64,000 nucleotides of DNA from assembly GCA_021401465.1 (NCBI GenBank), contig JADDMT010000099.1, positions 43,510 through 107,509 on the forward strand, written 5' to 3'. The translations under genes were made by a program, and so were the position numbers. Each line of letters starts with the position of its first letter. Within the stretch, counting starts at the first letter, position 1. Origin of the DNA: Teratosphaeria epicoccoides. Taxonomy: Eukaryota > Ascomycota > Dothideomycetes > Mycosphaerellales > Teratosphaeriaceae. Positions 53,484 to 64,000 of this stretch are shown piece by piece. Under the pieces are notes generated by a model. That model worked only from the letters and a program-made list of their open reading frames with translations. It ran no database searches and was not told where the DNA came from.

Positions 53484-55751
53484 ATGAGCAATCCTTTCGG
53501 GCAGCCGCCGGCGTCGAGTGGTAGCAGCGGAGGCGGACTTTTCGGCAGTGCAGGGGGCGGAGAGAAAGGCAAGCCGCCGTTGTTTGGCGGCGGAAGTGCC
53601 CCTTCAGGAGGAAGCTTGTTCGGGAATAATGCATCTGGGTCATCTGGAGGCGGCAATATGTTCGGAGGTGGATCAGGAGGAGGCAGCAGCATCTTCGGCG
53701 GCAATGCGGGTCAGTCTTCAGGCACGAGCACATCGGGCACATCAGCACCAAGCAATATCTTTGGCGGGGGAGCCACGTCAGGCAGTGCGCAGACGACCAA
53801 TTTATTTAGCGGGGGATCGAAGCCAAACGGCGGCGGGTTATTCGGCGCTGGAGGAGCAGGGACGACGGGCGGTCTGTTCGGCGCCAAGCCGCCAACGAGC
53901 GGCGTGCCAGCAATAGGAACAACTGGATCATCAGCAGGCACGCCTGGCGAGGCTCCAAAGGCGCCAAGTCTGTTCAGCACCACAAACACCCCCTCATCAA
54001 ATGCAGGTGGAGGAGGTGGTTTATTCTCCTTCGGCAAGACCCCGGCAACACCTGCTGCGGGTAATGAGAACAGGCCGACTGGAGGTCTTTTCAGCAACAG
54101 AGGTGCAAGCCAGCCAACAGCTGGTGGCCTCTCCGGCTCAAGCGGCCCACCCGCGGGATCAACTACTCCTCAAACCTCCAAGCCGGCCTCGAACATAAGC
54201 TTCACGCCTGCAGGACCGCCACCAACATCTTCACTCTTCGCAGCCAAGCCACCTACATCTTCAGCCGACTTTTCAGCTCCAGAGACGGGTGGTTTCAGCT
54301 TCGGCAACACGACGAGCAACGCCGGAAGTGCACCATCACTCTTCGCGCCCAAGAGCACATCAGAGGGACAGAGTGGCAACACAGCTACTTCTCAGACACC
54401 CACTGGCGGCCTATTCAGCGGTCTCGGCAAGCTTGCGACCTCAGCATCGACTGGACCCTCAGGCACGACAAGATCGAACCTCTTCGCACCATCGTCAAAC
54501 CCTGCAAGCAGCTCCGCGGCCCCTGCTTCTTCAGGTACTACAACATCACACCTCTTTGCAAATCTCGGAGGAGGCTCAGCAGCCCCAGCATCTTCCGGCA
54601 CGACGACGTCCAGCCTCTTTGCAGGCATAGGTGGTGGTGCATCGAGCGCTTCCTCAAGTCAACCTGCTACCACAAACTCGGCCGCTCCCATGACCAATCT
54701 CTTCGCCGGCTTTGGCACATCAAGCTCCGGCACCAGCCAGCCCTCAACTACTACCACTGCCCCTGCGACGTCAGGCGCCACTCCAGCAGCAGGCGGCGGT
54801 CTCTTTGGGGGTGGATCTGGTGGCGGTGGCGGTGGCGGTAATCTGTTTGGGGCTGCAGCAGCCGGTGGTACGTTAGGCGGAACCTCGGGTCAATCAGGTC
54901 AACCAGCGACAACCACAGCGGGCTCTACCGGTGGTATTTTCGGCACGGCAGGTGCAGCGTCAACAACAACAGGTGCAGCACAGAGCACATCCGGTCCCGC
55001 GCCATCCCAGCAGAGTAGATTAGCGGGCAAGAGCATGGACGAGATCTTGACCATGTGGTCGACCTCCCTCGCCTCACACCAGAAGGTGTTCCAGCAGCTG
55101 GCTCAGAAAGTCGCGACTTGGGACAGGCAATTAGTAGAGAACTCCAGCAAGATCAGCAACCTCTACAGCCGCTGTTTTCAAGCTGAGCGTGACTGCTCAG
55201 AGGTCGAGAGGCAACTTGTCAATGTCGAGCAGTCACAACTCGAGCTCGAGTCCATGCTTGACAGGTACGAGGCTGATGTGGACAAAATGATGGAAACTGC
55301 TGGACTAGGCGAGGGCGGGAATGGCGCCAGTGGAGTCGATGCCGAGAGAGAAAGAACGTACGTCTCGCACACACTGCACCCATTCAGAGTTTTAAGGGCT
55401 CATGCTGACATCCCTCCCAGCTATAAACTCGCCGAAAAATCCCAATCCCGCCTCACCGAAATGGGCCACAGCCTCGGCGACATGATCTCCGAAATCAACG
55501 CCGCGTCCTCCAAACTCTCCTCCACCGGCAGCGGCAAGCAGGCGTCCGACGATCCGTTGGCGGAAATTGTGAGGACGCTGAATCAGCATTTGACGCAGCT
55601 GCAGAGTATTGATCAGGGGGCTGCGGAGCTGCAGGAGAAGGTGTTGAGTGCGCAGCGGGAGGCGAGGACGCTCGGGGAGGGGAGGGCCGCGGGGAGTGAG
55701 CGGTCAAAGTGGGTCGAGGGGTTTGGCAGGAGTTATTTGGGGAGGCGGTAA
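53484..55751 (+). CDS. NSP1: nucleoporin Nsp1 (Nup62 family)
   Basis: Two exons, 53484-55357 and 55421-55751, giving 734 residues. Residues 1-505 are an FG-repeat region (SLFG, NLFG, GGLFG, SLFA units in a Ser/Thr/Gly/Ala background). The conserved coiled-coil domain begins KSMDEILTMWSTSLASHQ and runs to the end (WVEGFGRSYLGRR). Nsp1 forms the central channel trimer with Nup49 and Nup57 and also joins Nup82. The 63-base intron (GTACGT ... GCTGACA ... TCCCAG) is a multiple of three without a stop, so an unspliced transcript would add 21 residues inside the coiled coil. The family sequence (RERTYKLAEKSQ) supports splicing. Confidence 0.93.
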   Translation: MSNPFGQPPASSGSSGGGLFGSAGGGEKGKPPLFGGGSAPSGGSLFGNNASGSSGGGNMFGGGSGGGSSIFGGNAGQSSGTSTSGTSAPSNIFGGGATSGSAQTTNLFSGGSKPNGGGLFGAGGAGTTGGLFGAKPPTSGVPAIGTTGSSAGTPGEAPKAPSLFSTTNTPSSNAGGGGGLFSFGKTPATPAAGNENRPTGGLFSNRGASQPTAGGLSGSSGPPAGSTTPQTSKPASNISFTPAGPPPTSSLFAAKPPTSSADFSAPETGGFSFGNTTSNAGSAPSLFAPKSTSEGQSGNTATSQTPTGGLFSGLGKLATSASTGPSGTTRSNLFAPSSNPASSSAAPASSGTTTSHLFANLGGGSAAPASSGTTTSSLFAGIGGGASSASSSQPATTNSAAPMTNLFAGFGTSSSGTSQPSTTTTAPATSGATPAAGGGLFGGGSGGGGGGGNLFGAAAAGGTLGGTSGQSGQPATTTAGSTGGIFGTAGAASTTTGAAQSTSGPAPSQQSRLAGKSMDEILTMWSTSLASHQKVFQQLAQKVATWDRQLVENSSKISNLYSRCFQAERDCSEVERQLVNVEQSQLELESMLDRYEADVDKMMETAGLGEGGNGASGVDAERERTYVSHTLHPFRVLRAHADIPPSYKLAEKSQSRLTEMGHSLGDMISEINAASSKLSSTGSGKQASDDPLAEIVRTLNQHLTQLQSIDQGAAELQEKVLSAQREARTLGEGRAAGSERSKWVEGFGRSYLGRR

Positions 55752-56447
55752 AAGAGCAAAGGTAGGATGAAGGGTTGAGGGGGTGTGTGATATGCATCGT
55801 CCGTCGTGTTACGAGGTTGTCTGTGATCAACCATCCACCGATGCCAGCTGCAGTCAAGCCGATCACCGCTCCCCTTCCCATCGCCCTGGCTAAACCACAC
55901 CGGCGCAACCTTGCAAAAGGAGCCCCTCTCCCACCCGATCGTGCAAAGGCATCGTACCGCCGCTGAGAAAAGGTACAGGGACACTGTGCTCACGGGTCGG
56001 TGCACCTTCGGCTCAACCTCGGGGAGACTTTGGAAACAACGATCCCCAAAGTCGCGGAAGCGCACGGGTGTCGTAGGAGATACAGAGACATTGCCGAGCA
56101 CATGGCCGTGATACATGTAATTTGGTCGACGACTGCTACTATTTCTGTGACCTCTAGTCTCAGCCAAGCCATACCTGATCGGAAGGCCGATCTCAGACTC
56201 AACAATGTACCGACTGGGACCCACTACTGACTGCCGGCAAGCAGGGAGACACCCCCAAGCACATGGTCGTGCACACTTGAAACAGCGCTGCCAAGCCCCT
56301 CGCTCTGTCCGCCCATAATTACCGGCCGTTGACCGCCGCGGCCAATCCTCTCCCACACTCTCAACAATTTTCGAAGCCTCTGCGCTCACTCGTTCCCACT
56401 GACATCCACCCATTACCAAATCCAACCCGCGCTCGAAGCAAATAAGG
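55752..56447. other. intergenic
   Basis: A long minus-strand frame (55733-56734) covers the region but has no motif and overlaps both neighbours. I treat the region as non-coding, with the promoter of the secreted protein gene on the right. Confidence 0.35.
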
Positions 56448-56832
56448 ATGCACGCCCCCCTCCTCACCATCCTCGCCTTCCTATCCGGCGTGCTCGCAGT
56501 GGCGGAGCCACTGTCGTCGCCCGGACCGCCCTGCCAAAACCAGGGCAACACCGGCAACTGCAATGTCAATGAGCCAGGCTGGCTGGGAGGACAAATCCAG
56601 TGGATGGTGAGTTCCGTGTCCTCCGCCTTCAACAAGAGCTTTTGCGGACGTGTCTGAGCTGACGTTCGTATGCTTGGTAGTGCCCTAAAGGCAGCAGGAC
56701 TAATTTGCCGGAGCAAGATTGCTCGCAGAGCCAATACCTAACTACCGGGGATGTTGATTACTACTGCGTAAGTTCCTGTGAGGAAGTGGTGAGAAGTTCT
56801 GTGGCTAATGCGGTCGGCAGTGCAAGCAGTGA
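56448..56832 (+). CDS. small secreted cysteine-rich protein 1
   Basis: Three exons: 56448-56606, 56681-56767 and 56821-56832; introns of 74 and 53 bases, all phase 0; 85 residues. A signal peptide covers about residues 1-19 (MHAPLLTILAFLSGVLAVA). The mature part has six cysteines at 29, 38, 54, 67, 82 and 83. Exon 2 begins with Cys 54 and ends with Cys 82; exon 3 encodes only CKQ and the stop, so the CC pair is split by the last intron. No known domain. Size, Cys content and signal peptide fit a fungal secreted effector-like or antimicrobial-type protein. The same exon design recurs at 60756. Confidence 0.7.
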
Positions 56833-57744
56833 GGGTGTTGGGATGCTGGCTGTTACGGGTTGAATTGTGTTGGAGAGGTTGTGGCAGTCCGCAAGGTGTT
56901 CTTTGGCGGGCTGTTGGGGTATGGGGGAGACGGGGGGAAGGAGGCGCTGTGTTGCTCTCACGGGATACGTCTGGTGGTCTAGCTTTCGCCTGCCTGTAGC
57001 AATTTGTCTTGACAAGTCGGCGTCTGCATTTGCGTCGTCAGCTTTCTGCGACTCCGTGAGTCTCTGCGAGTCGAGAGGGCGAGCATCACGAGCATGCAAT
57101 GTGATCACTGGGTGGTGTACCGACAGCTACGCACGGGATTGGTGGCAAGCGAAGGACGGGATTCTCTCGATGCATGTGGAGAGCCCGCGCCAGGATGGAA
57201 GGCTACGGGACATGCGATGTCCTCTTCATCGGACACGAGGTGTGTATGGGCCGGATGGTTGTAGTCTTCGTCGCCCTGGCTTCAGAGTGCGACGGCGTGG
57301 ACTCATGTTAGCCATCTGAATTCTTGCAGGGGCGTAATTGCCACGTGCGTGTCCCTTGGCATCCGCAGCGCTATGCATGGCGGCTTAGCAATTGCGGCTC
57401 GTGGCTAATGACTCGGAATCGTCGCGAGAGGAATGCAATCAGTTCACGTTGGAGACTCGCCAGAGGCAGCTTTCCCCGAGCCAGTGGCCATAGCATTACT
57501 TGGTCCTGTCTAGTTCCACACTTGATCAGCCATGCCTGCCGTCAAGTAGATCATGGTAAAGTAAATGAAGCATGTTCGATGTTGATAGCAATATCGGTGC
57601 TTTTCTCCCTTGTCAAGCAGCGCTTGTGGTGGCTCGTTGGCTGGCTCAAGATGACGAGGGGTGTAAACAGAGCAAAGACGAAAGGGGAAAACGGTCGAAG
57701 AAGAGCAGAGCAAGCGTGAGTGGCGGACTGCACAACACGGCCCG
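56833..57744. other. intergenic between secreted-protein genes
   Basis: ORFs around 56867-57319 and 57324-57719 are open but show no motif. A further small gene here is possible but I cannot support one. Confidence 0.3.
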
Positions 57745-58125
57745 TCATTCACAGTAGTTGTTCAGCTTGTCGCTCACCCCCTCCATATCGCACTGCCCGG
57801 ACTGCATCCCCAGGCCGACTTCCGGCCCCCTGCAAGTGTCCCACCAGACATCCCCGTCGATGTTCGCGCCCGACAACACCATCTGTCCCGGGGGCGGTGC
57901 CTTGACACACCATCCGGCCCCGTCATACACCCACCAGCCCACACCGCTATGAGTGGTGGTGCTGTAGATGTCGCAAGCCTTTGCCGTGGCATCGTCGTGG
58001 GCAACCCCGGCCGCTTTGCCGTGGTGTTCCTTGTCCATGCAGCGGCATTTGCTGTAGTACTTTCTTTTGTGGGAGGACACGAGGCCGAGGAAATTGACGG
58101 CCATGAGGATCACAGAGGCTTTCAT
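57745..58125 (-). CDS. small secreted cysteine-rich protein 3
   Basis: Single exon, 126 residues, ATG at 58125. The first 18 residues (MKASVILMAVNFLGLVSS) form a signal peptide. The mature part has seven cysteines (27, 29, 51, 73, 98, 112, 125) and is rich in Gly and Trp (GVGWWVYDGAGWC, GDVWWDTC). The family is unknown to me. It is larger than the two other secreted proteins and lacks their CC pair, so common origin is not evident. An odd number of cysteines suggests one unpaired residue or an intermolecular bond. Confidence 0.62.
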   Translation of the reverse strand: MKASVILMAVNFLGLVSSHKRKYYSKCRCMDKEHHGKAAGVAHDDATAKACDIYSTTTHSGVGWWVYDGAGWCVKAPPPGQMVLSGANIDGDVWWDTCRGPEVGLGMQSGQCDMEGVSDKLNNYCE

Positions 58126-60755
58126 GTTGAAGATGGTGTTGATGTCTGCGAAGCTGATGGCTTGGTGTCAGTGTGGATCTGCACCATGATGTCTTCTAGG
58201 TGGCTTCGCACTCACATTCTTGAGGGATGTTGCACTTGTGTGCAAGAGTCGTGCTGTGGGCAAAGTAGCAGAAAGCTGACGAAGGAACATTCTCGTTTAC
58301 ATATTCGTGAGCAATGTTTCGCCGTGTGCATTCTTGTCTTATCAACGTAGCGGCGGCGTCGTGCTTAGCGGAATTCCTGCATTGCGCTTCATGTCTTACA
58401 TCCGTTAACGAGTGCCCGGTGGTCGCTTCCGCAGGGAGCTGGTGTACCGTCGATCATTGTTGGTTTCTGCCGTAGATCTGGCAGAAATTGGCATCCTGAA
58501 TATGCTGCTTCTGGCGTCCCACACGTAGACTCAACATTACTTGGCCGATTGATGTCGACGAGAGAGATCCACACAGACTGAGAGTATGCACCATTGGCAC
58601 CCTCAGCTTGAGCAGATATTTACCCCCCACTCGATGGGGCTCAACCTCATCAGCTACTCTGAGGTATCCTGCACATTCCAGCGTTTTGCGGCCAGAGAGA
58701 GACATCACTCGTATCGATCCCAGACAAGTTGTAGGACCGTCTGCGGCCAGACCAATATGATATGTGCCTGTGAGTCTGCTGGGGTATGTCTTGCCCTACT
58801 AGCGAGTCCAGACGACTTGTCCTCGGCCTTCTCTCGCACATTGACGGCGTAATGCTGAGCAAGCGAGTCTTGCAGTTCGGATGCAGCTGATCTGGCTTGA
58901 TGCGTTAAACACCGGGATTGAGAAGTTGAAGCGTAGCCCGGGAGACACCAACGAATAGCCAGTCACCAGCCATGCGAAAAATGGTCCACGTCGTGACTGG
59001 ACCAAATGATAACTGGATCAGTTCCATTGGCGCGATTGTCGACGTTGCGGTCGGCCAAGCAACATCTATGCTTGGCCTGTCTTGTTGAGCCTGAGCCATC
59101 AAAACCCGTCGACCCTACCCACAGACCCTGTGTGCTGCTCCTGTGTTGGTATTGCACCGTCGACGTGATACCGATCTACTGCGAAGCCGACAGTACGACC
59201 ACAATGAGGACGCCACTCCTCGGTCTCGTCCATCTGCTTGTTGCCACCCTGACGCACTGAGTGGGCTGAGGCACACAAGCGGGCTCCTGCGATCCTGATG
59301 TAAGCACTAGTGCTACACCAACTTGTATTGCGCTGACACGGCGCAGTGTCCGTCTCATCATTCAACAATAACAACGTCGTCTTAGGGCGCCGATTTATTA
59401 TCGTGCTTGGATTTTGACCGCACCTGCAACGCGCAAGGTGAGCAGGAGGATGACTGTGTTCCGATGTCGAGACTTCTACATGAGACCCTCTACACAACAA
59501 CAATTGCCGTCTGAGCAGATCAGCGAAAATGGCCAGATCGAGTGATTCATCAGCAGGAAGCGAGGAATCGACACGGCCATGAAGTGAGAAGCAAATGATA
59601 GTCTTGCTTCGATTTGCTGTGGCCACATTGGCATCAGGGTTCCTCCTCCAGAAGTGCTGCTGTGGTCAAAGACAGGTCGATCTGATTCACCTTAAATTCA
59701 TGGTATTCCAGATGCGTCAGTATCAGAAGTCGATTCTGTTGCCTTACCTTCCCACTGGCCCTCGCTGCTAGGATTCATTGTGTTGCTACTAATCCCGTCA
59801 TCGAATCGCGTGATCTGAAAGCAACTTCTACCACGCAAGTTACTGTGGTCCCTCTTGGCTTCTCTTAGCTAGGTACATTTCTGGTCTTGAGGAGACAAGC
59901 TGCGCCGACCTGCCCAGAGCGTCTGAGTCCTCGTAATTGCAGCCGTGAAGCCAATGACCGATGACTTCATCCCAGGGAATTTGTCGTCTGCGAGCGCGAC
60001 GGCCTGAGGGACGATGGTTTGGCTGAGGAGAAGGCCTAAGGAGAAGGCTTTGAAAGAAGTTGGCTTTTATCCAGCTCCGCCGCGTCATTTCTGGATCTTC
60101 CAGATTTGGCCAGAAATTCGGACGTCCGTGAGTAAGTCGCATGGGATCATGAGGTGGCTGCGATCGTGAGTATCACTGTTGATTGGCCCCACTTGGCTTT
60201 CGTTCCCAGGGGGTCCAGGTCGTTAGGTGTAGGTACGCAGCGGTAGCGCAATGGTCTCGAGCCATGTTGTGGTATGCATGGACAAGCTGACTGCTGCAGG
60301 GGACCCCTCGGGAATGCTACAGAGCTGCCTTCACGATTCTGGAAACTGGCCAACAATCTGTGGAACCACGCTACCAAGTTCACATCGCTCGTCATCAAAT
60401 GCTGTCTAGCATCTCGGCAGCTGGTCCAGTAATCCCTCGCCCCCTGATCATGCTGGAGAAATTTCGCGAGAACCTAGTGCCCTTCCTTCTGCGTCGGAGA
60501 ACGCAGACCCTCTGCAGGCCTGTGCCTACACTAGACAGTCTCAGTGACCTTGGCATCCACGCTTAGCTCGTCTCGCCTGCAGCTCTCTAGAGCCGGTGAC
60601 CGAAATGCGCTGCGCAAGTCCGTTGCCGAGTCTTGGGCACTTGACGACCCCGAGAACTGTCTTGTCTGAAATTGACTCTAGACATCGTCCATATAACATC
60701 GAGTGTCCTTTCTCTCCCCAACCTGCCTTCCATCCCGTCCGCACCCATCCCCACA
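58126..60755. other. gene-poor intergenic region
   Basis: About 2.6 kb without a supported gene. The largest ORF (59099-59626, minus) starts with GTG and has no motif. No TE signature seen by eye. Confidence 0.35.
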
Positions 60756-61145
60756 ATGCGGCCACTCGCCCTGCTCCATTCTCTCCCCTTTTTCGCTGCC
60801 ACCACAGCAGCCGCCTCATGCCGCACCTACGCCGGATGCCCCACCTCCATGTGCACGAAACAAGACCGAAGTGTCTGCTGGCTCGTACGTCGACTGTCCT
60901 CCACCCACCTTTTCACTCTTTGTCGAAGCTAATCCAAGCTTCCTGTCAACTCAGTGCGAAGCAACTCCTGACGACCCAGGCCTTGTCAATGGGCCGTCGA
61001 ATAACTCGTGCGAGTTCGACTCGTGGAGCTATGGTCCGGTCAGAGTCAAGGACTATTGCGTATGTCCTGTTCTTGTTCTTGTTTTTATCACCGTGGTGGT
61101 TCACCGGGCTGATGCTGTTTGTTTTAGTGTCAGAAAGGGATGTGA
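60756..61145 (+). CDS. small secreted cysteine-rich protein 2
   Basis: Three exons: 60756-60884, 60955-61059 and 61128-61145; introns of 70 and 68 bases, all phase 0; 83 residues. A signal peptide covers about residues 1-20 (MRPLALLHSLPFFAATTAAA). Eight cysteines lie at 22, 28, 33, 41, 44, 62, 78 and 79. Exon 2 starts with Cys 44 and ends with Cys 78; exon 3 encodes CQKGM and the stop, again splitting a CC pair. Exon number, intron phases and the placement of Cys at every splice junction match the gene at 56448, although sequence identity outside the cysteines is low. This suggests an old duplicated secreted family. Confidence 0.7.
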
Positions 61146-62026
61146 GCGTGTACGGGAAGGGTGTTTGCAGTACCTTCGTTTTCCCTCTTGACAAGTGGAT
61201 CGATCACTGGACGAGTATGCCTTGCGAGCGGTTCGGCGCTCCAGATAGCAGGTCAATCGAGTTCTTCTTGCGACTGTGCCTTCCAGCGAGCTTCATCATA
61301 CCGTTAACGCCCAAGCGCTCATAGTATCCTCTGCGCTAGAAGTCGTGTTCTAGAGGAGATCGCTCGGCGAGGTCTCTTGGCCACGTAAATCCGTGCTGGG
61401 AGTGCAGCTAGTTGTTCACGAAATCCACAAGACCTCAAAGGGAACTTTTGTCCTTTTTTGCTCTAGACGATGCCTGTCGAACAGCTAAGGCTTGCTCAGC
61501 GCAGTATGCGATGATCCCGTCATCCACTCGACTTGAACTGCATTGCAGCGCCCTACCTCAAGACGGCATTTGTTGGCCTGTCAAAGAGCCGTTCCGTTCG
61601 CGTCCGGGGGCCTCGTTGGTCCAGCGCATACAATCGTGACTGGATCGGCCAGCCGGAGCAGTGAGGGATCCAGCAGCTTGGGTTGGTACGTCTGTCAGCT
61701 CTGCGTCTTTCAGCAAAGGGATCGATGAGCCAGCGATTGGCTCTCCAATGCCTAGATTCCAAAGGGCGTCTAGAGCACATGTCAGATCATGCCCTCCCAC
61801 CCACGCTGAAGAGCGGTGTGCTTCTTTGATTCGCCATGGAGATGTTTGACATCTGATTCGAACCCTACAGTGTCACGACCAGCGGCGTATCAAACTATCG
61901 GGCCTGACAGCTGGCGAGCTGGACGTCAATGTCATACTCGCGCCTACTCATGCCAAACTACAGCTGAGATAGCAGACGCCCTTCAATCTAAAATGGCATC
62001 AGCTTTAGCTTGTCTTGCATCTGTGC
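61146..62026. other. intergenic
   Basis: No supported gene. It separates convergent 3' ends of the secreted protein gene and the hydrolase. Confidence 0.35.
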
Positions 62027-63392
62027 TCATTCTTGCTGTTGCTGCAACAGCCACTCCCAACCCTCGACAGACTCATTGACAAACTTCCTACTCGCCTCCA
62101 GCTGCGGCGCGAAACTCCAGAATCCATGCGGCAATCCTGGATACACCTGTCTCCTGTCAGACCATCCTCAAATCACAACGCGGCGTCCAAACTCACATCA
62201 ACCTTCGTCGCAATCCCCTCTTCCTCCCTCAAGATCCGCTCGAAGATCAAAGCGTCGTCGCGCAACGGGTCCTTCCCACAGACTTGAAAGTAAGTCGGTG
62301 GCAAACCTGCGCGACCTGTCGAGAACAGCAGAGGCGAGAATAGCGGACTTGAACGATCTTTTGGCTCGATGTAAGTGCCCGAGAACAGCTCGGCAGCTTT
62401 TCGACTGAGGATTGCTGCGTCTTTGTTCTGATCCCAGGATTGGTAGTCTTTCTGGTACTTTTGGGGGACGTGCTCGGCCGAGACACTATCAGATGTCAAT
62501 GACTTGGGTAATTGGTGTATTTGACAGGTTGTGTACGCTGCTCACAGCGCCGGGATCATTAGATGCACTCCTGTGAGTGGCGGCTGCAGCTTCTCGTCAC
62601 GCCAAAGATGAGAGACGACACTTGCGATGTTGCCGCCCGCCGATGTGCCGCCAAGGATGAAGCCTTTTGACGAATCTGCACCAAGAGCTGACGCATTCTC
62701 GGCGGCCTGCAATGCGGTAGTCAGCTACGAGATGCCTCATCTCGAATCCTGACATATGCAATCTATACCCATTTCGTGCAATCGAAGGAGTCATAGATGG
62801 CGGTAGGAAATTTGTACGCGGGCGCCAGCCGATAGTCCACATTGATAGCGGTGACACCAAACTTCGAGCAGATGAGACGACACAGGAGCTCTTCATTCTC
62901 CAGGCCTCCGACACACCATCCGCCTCCATGGTAGACGACACCTAACGGGCTGCCCCCGGACGGCGGAGACTCTGGCTGGTAGGACCGGACAGTGACTGTG
63001 GTGCCATCACGGACAGTGACCTGATGGTCAGTCTCTTTGACACCAGGAACGCGAGGACCTAGCTGAGCGCTCATATTGCGCTTGGCCTCAGTATGCCATT
63101 TGACGAGTTCTGGGACTACATTGCATGAATTCTTCAGTATGACGACGCCATCTCATCACGAGCAATACACTCACTGCTGGAGAACCGGCCGATATCTGGA
63201 GCACCACCGATTGATTGTACCCACTTCGGGCAAATCAGTGTCGCCCACCGCGTTGTTCTCTATCATCTTCAGACTGACCTGCTCCCACCTGCAGCAAATA
63301 TCAGCTGCGGCAATAACCCAAATCAGGTCTTTGCCCTCAACTCACTCAGTGTCCTCGTTTGCCAGGGCCTTCCAGTCAGTGATGTTGGCCAT
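62027..63392 (-). CDS. alpha/beta hydrolase (hormone-sensitive lipase-like esterase)
   Basis: Well-supported exons: 62769-63131, 62546-62706, 62197-62485 and 62027-62146, with introns of 50-62 bases. Motifs in order are the oxyanion HGGGW (LGVVYHGGGWCVGG), the substrate-pocket segment INVDYRLAPAYKFPTAIYD, the nucleophile elbow GGTSAGGNIA (Ser in GxSxG), the acid region VCGKDPLRDD and the histidine in YPGLPHGFWSF. The triad Ser-Asp-His is complete. The 5' end is less certain: from the ATG at 63392 (MANITDWKALANEDT) I can join three short exons (63346-63392, 63279-63288, 63175-63195) in phase for 336 residues in total, but exons of 10 and 21 bases are doubtful. Family members hydrolyse short esters or secondary metabolites; no signal peptide suggests a cytosolic enzyme. 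Confidence 0.78.
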
Positions 63393-63971
63393 TTTTGCTG
63401 GGGATGATCAAGGCGTCCTCTCCGTGGCGGTATTGTGATTGGTTCGTAGTTATGTCTACGAAATATTCCTCAGTATGTCCTTGCCTGTAGCGCCCGAGGA
63501 AATGCAAGAAGCAGGTGAACAAGCAGGTGCACCTCTAACAACTATGGGGCTTCGTAGTGTGTACGGATTGCCCGGGGCGAATCTTGGCCAAAGCAAGGAT
63601 TGACTCCTAGGGCGAAACCGAGTCGGGATTACCGAACAGGTTACTGCATTTACTTGTGCAGAAGCAGTGGGCTTGTTGCTCTCATATATTTTGCTGCTGC
63701 GGAGGGACACCCGCTGCCGAGGTTCTGGCCTGGCTCTCCGGCAAGATGCAATGTGCCAGCCTTTCTCATGTCAGCGTTGAGGGACATCAAGGTGAGCAAG
63801 GCACATCCTCAGGCTACTCCAATGTTTGCGAAAAGAAACATGTCGGCGGAATATCCCAGTCAACACCATCAAGGTCGGGGGGGCCCGTGCTGCGGTGTAT
63901 ACTTCAATGTGAGGCAACCTTCAAGACCACCTTCGAAACGGAGATGACATCTGCAGCACCAACCATCTCGG
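63393..63971. other. intergenic to right edge
   Basis: Short ORFs only; no supported gene. Confidence 0.35.
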
Positions 63972-64000
63972 CCCCCCGCCCCCCCCCCTCCCCCCCCCCC
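63972..64000. repeat. poly-C tract at the window end
   Basis: Almost uninterrupted C with single G and T breaks in the last 29 bases, preceded by GGGGGG near 63878. It may mark a contig end or a low-quality read end. Confidence 0.6.

Noticed and set aside
55733..56734. Minus-strand ORF of 333 codons between NSP1 and the secreted protein gene
   Set aside because: No recognisable domain, overlaps both neighbouring genes, and composition looks random.
59099..59626. Minus-strand ORF of 175 codons
   Set aside because: Begins with GTG, has no motif and no supporting splice signals.

Overview
The window is nuclear DNA of a filamentous ascomycete (Pezizomycotina), most likely a dothideomycete. Genes carry short GT-AG introns of about 45-126 bases with CTAAC/CTGAC-type branch sites. 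Orthologues of fungal housekeeping genes are interleaved with Pezizomycotina-type families: NoxA, PTH11-like receptor, 2EXR/F-box-like proteins, fungal BTB proteins and small secreted cysteine-rich proteins. All exon models were made by eye from splice signals, reading phase and family motifs; none has transcript support.

Layout. 0-2.2 kb: an intact 2EXR-type gene and a broken paralogue. 2.5-6 kb: ferric reductase (-) and proteasome chaperone Nas2 (+). 6-10.7 kb: gene-poor, with two small proteins. 10.7-15.8 kb: MDM12, a decayed RBR ubiquitin ligase and a LigD-type phosphoesterase-domain protein. 18-25.5 kb: TIM10, NoxA, a small membrane protein, CSN12 and ribosomal protein eL20. 26-36 kb: a frameshifted NAD-dependent reductase, a BTB protein, a RhoGEF and a PTH11-like seven-helix protein. 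36-50 kb: two tandem pairs of divergent protein-kinase genes in convergent orientation (A broken and B intact on +; C intact and D broken on -). Between the pairs lie RAD1 (9-1-1 clamp), OST5 and GCN5. 50-56 kb: a 2EXR relic, a DUF5102/LAA2-like AP-1 accessory protein and nucleoporin NSP1. 56-64 kb: three small secreted cysteine-rich proteins and an alpha/beta hydrolase; the window ends in poly-C.

The most unusual element is the kinase cluster. All four copies share an N-terminal helical region, a kinase core with long insertions and a low-complexity charged tail. The catalytic motifs differ between copies (HRD/DFG in B, HRD/DWS in C, YLD/DFG in A, HEN/DWC in D). A second theme is gene decay. 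At least six genes (2EXR at 1.4 kb, RBR ligase, reductase, kinases A and D, 2EXR at 50 kb) carry frameshifts, and five of them also carry in-frame stops, while neighbouring core genes are intact. This argues for lineage-specific turnover, although indel errors in the assembly cannot be excluded for single cases.
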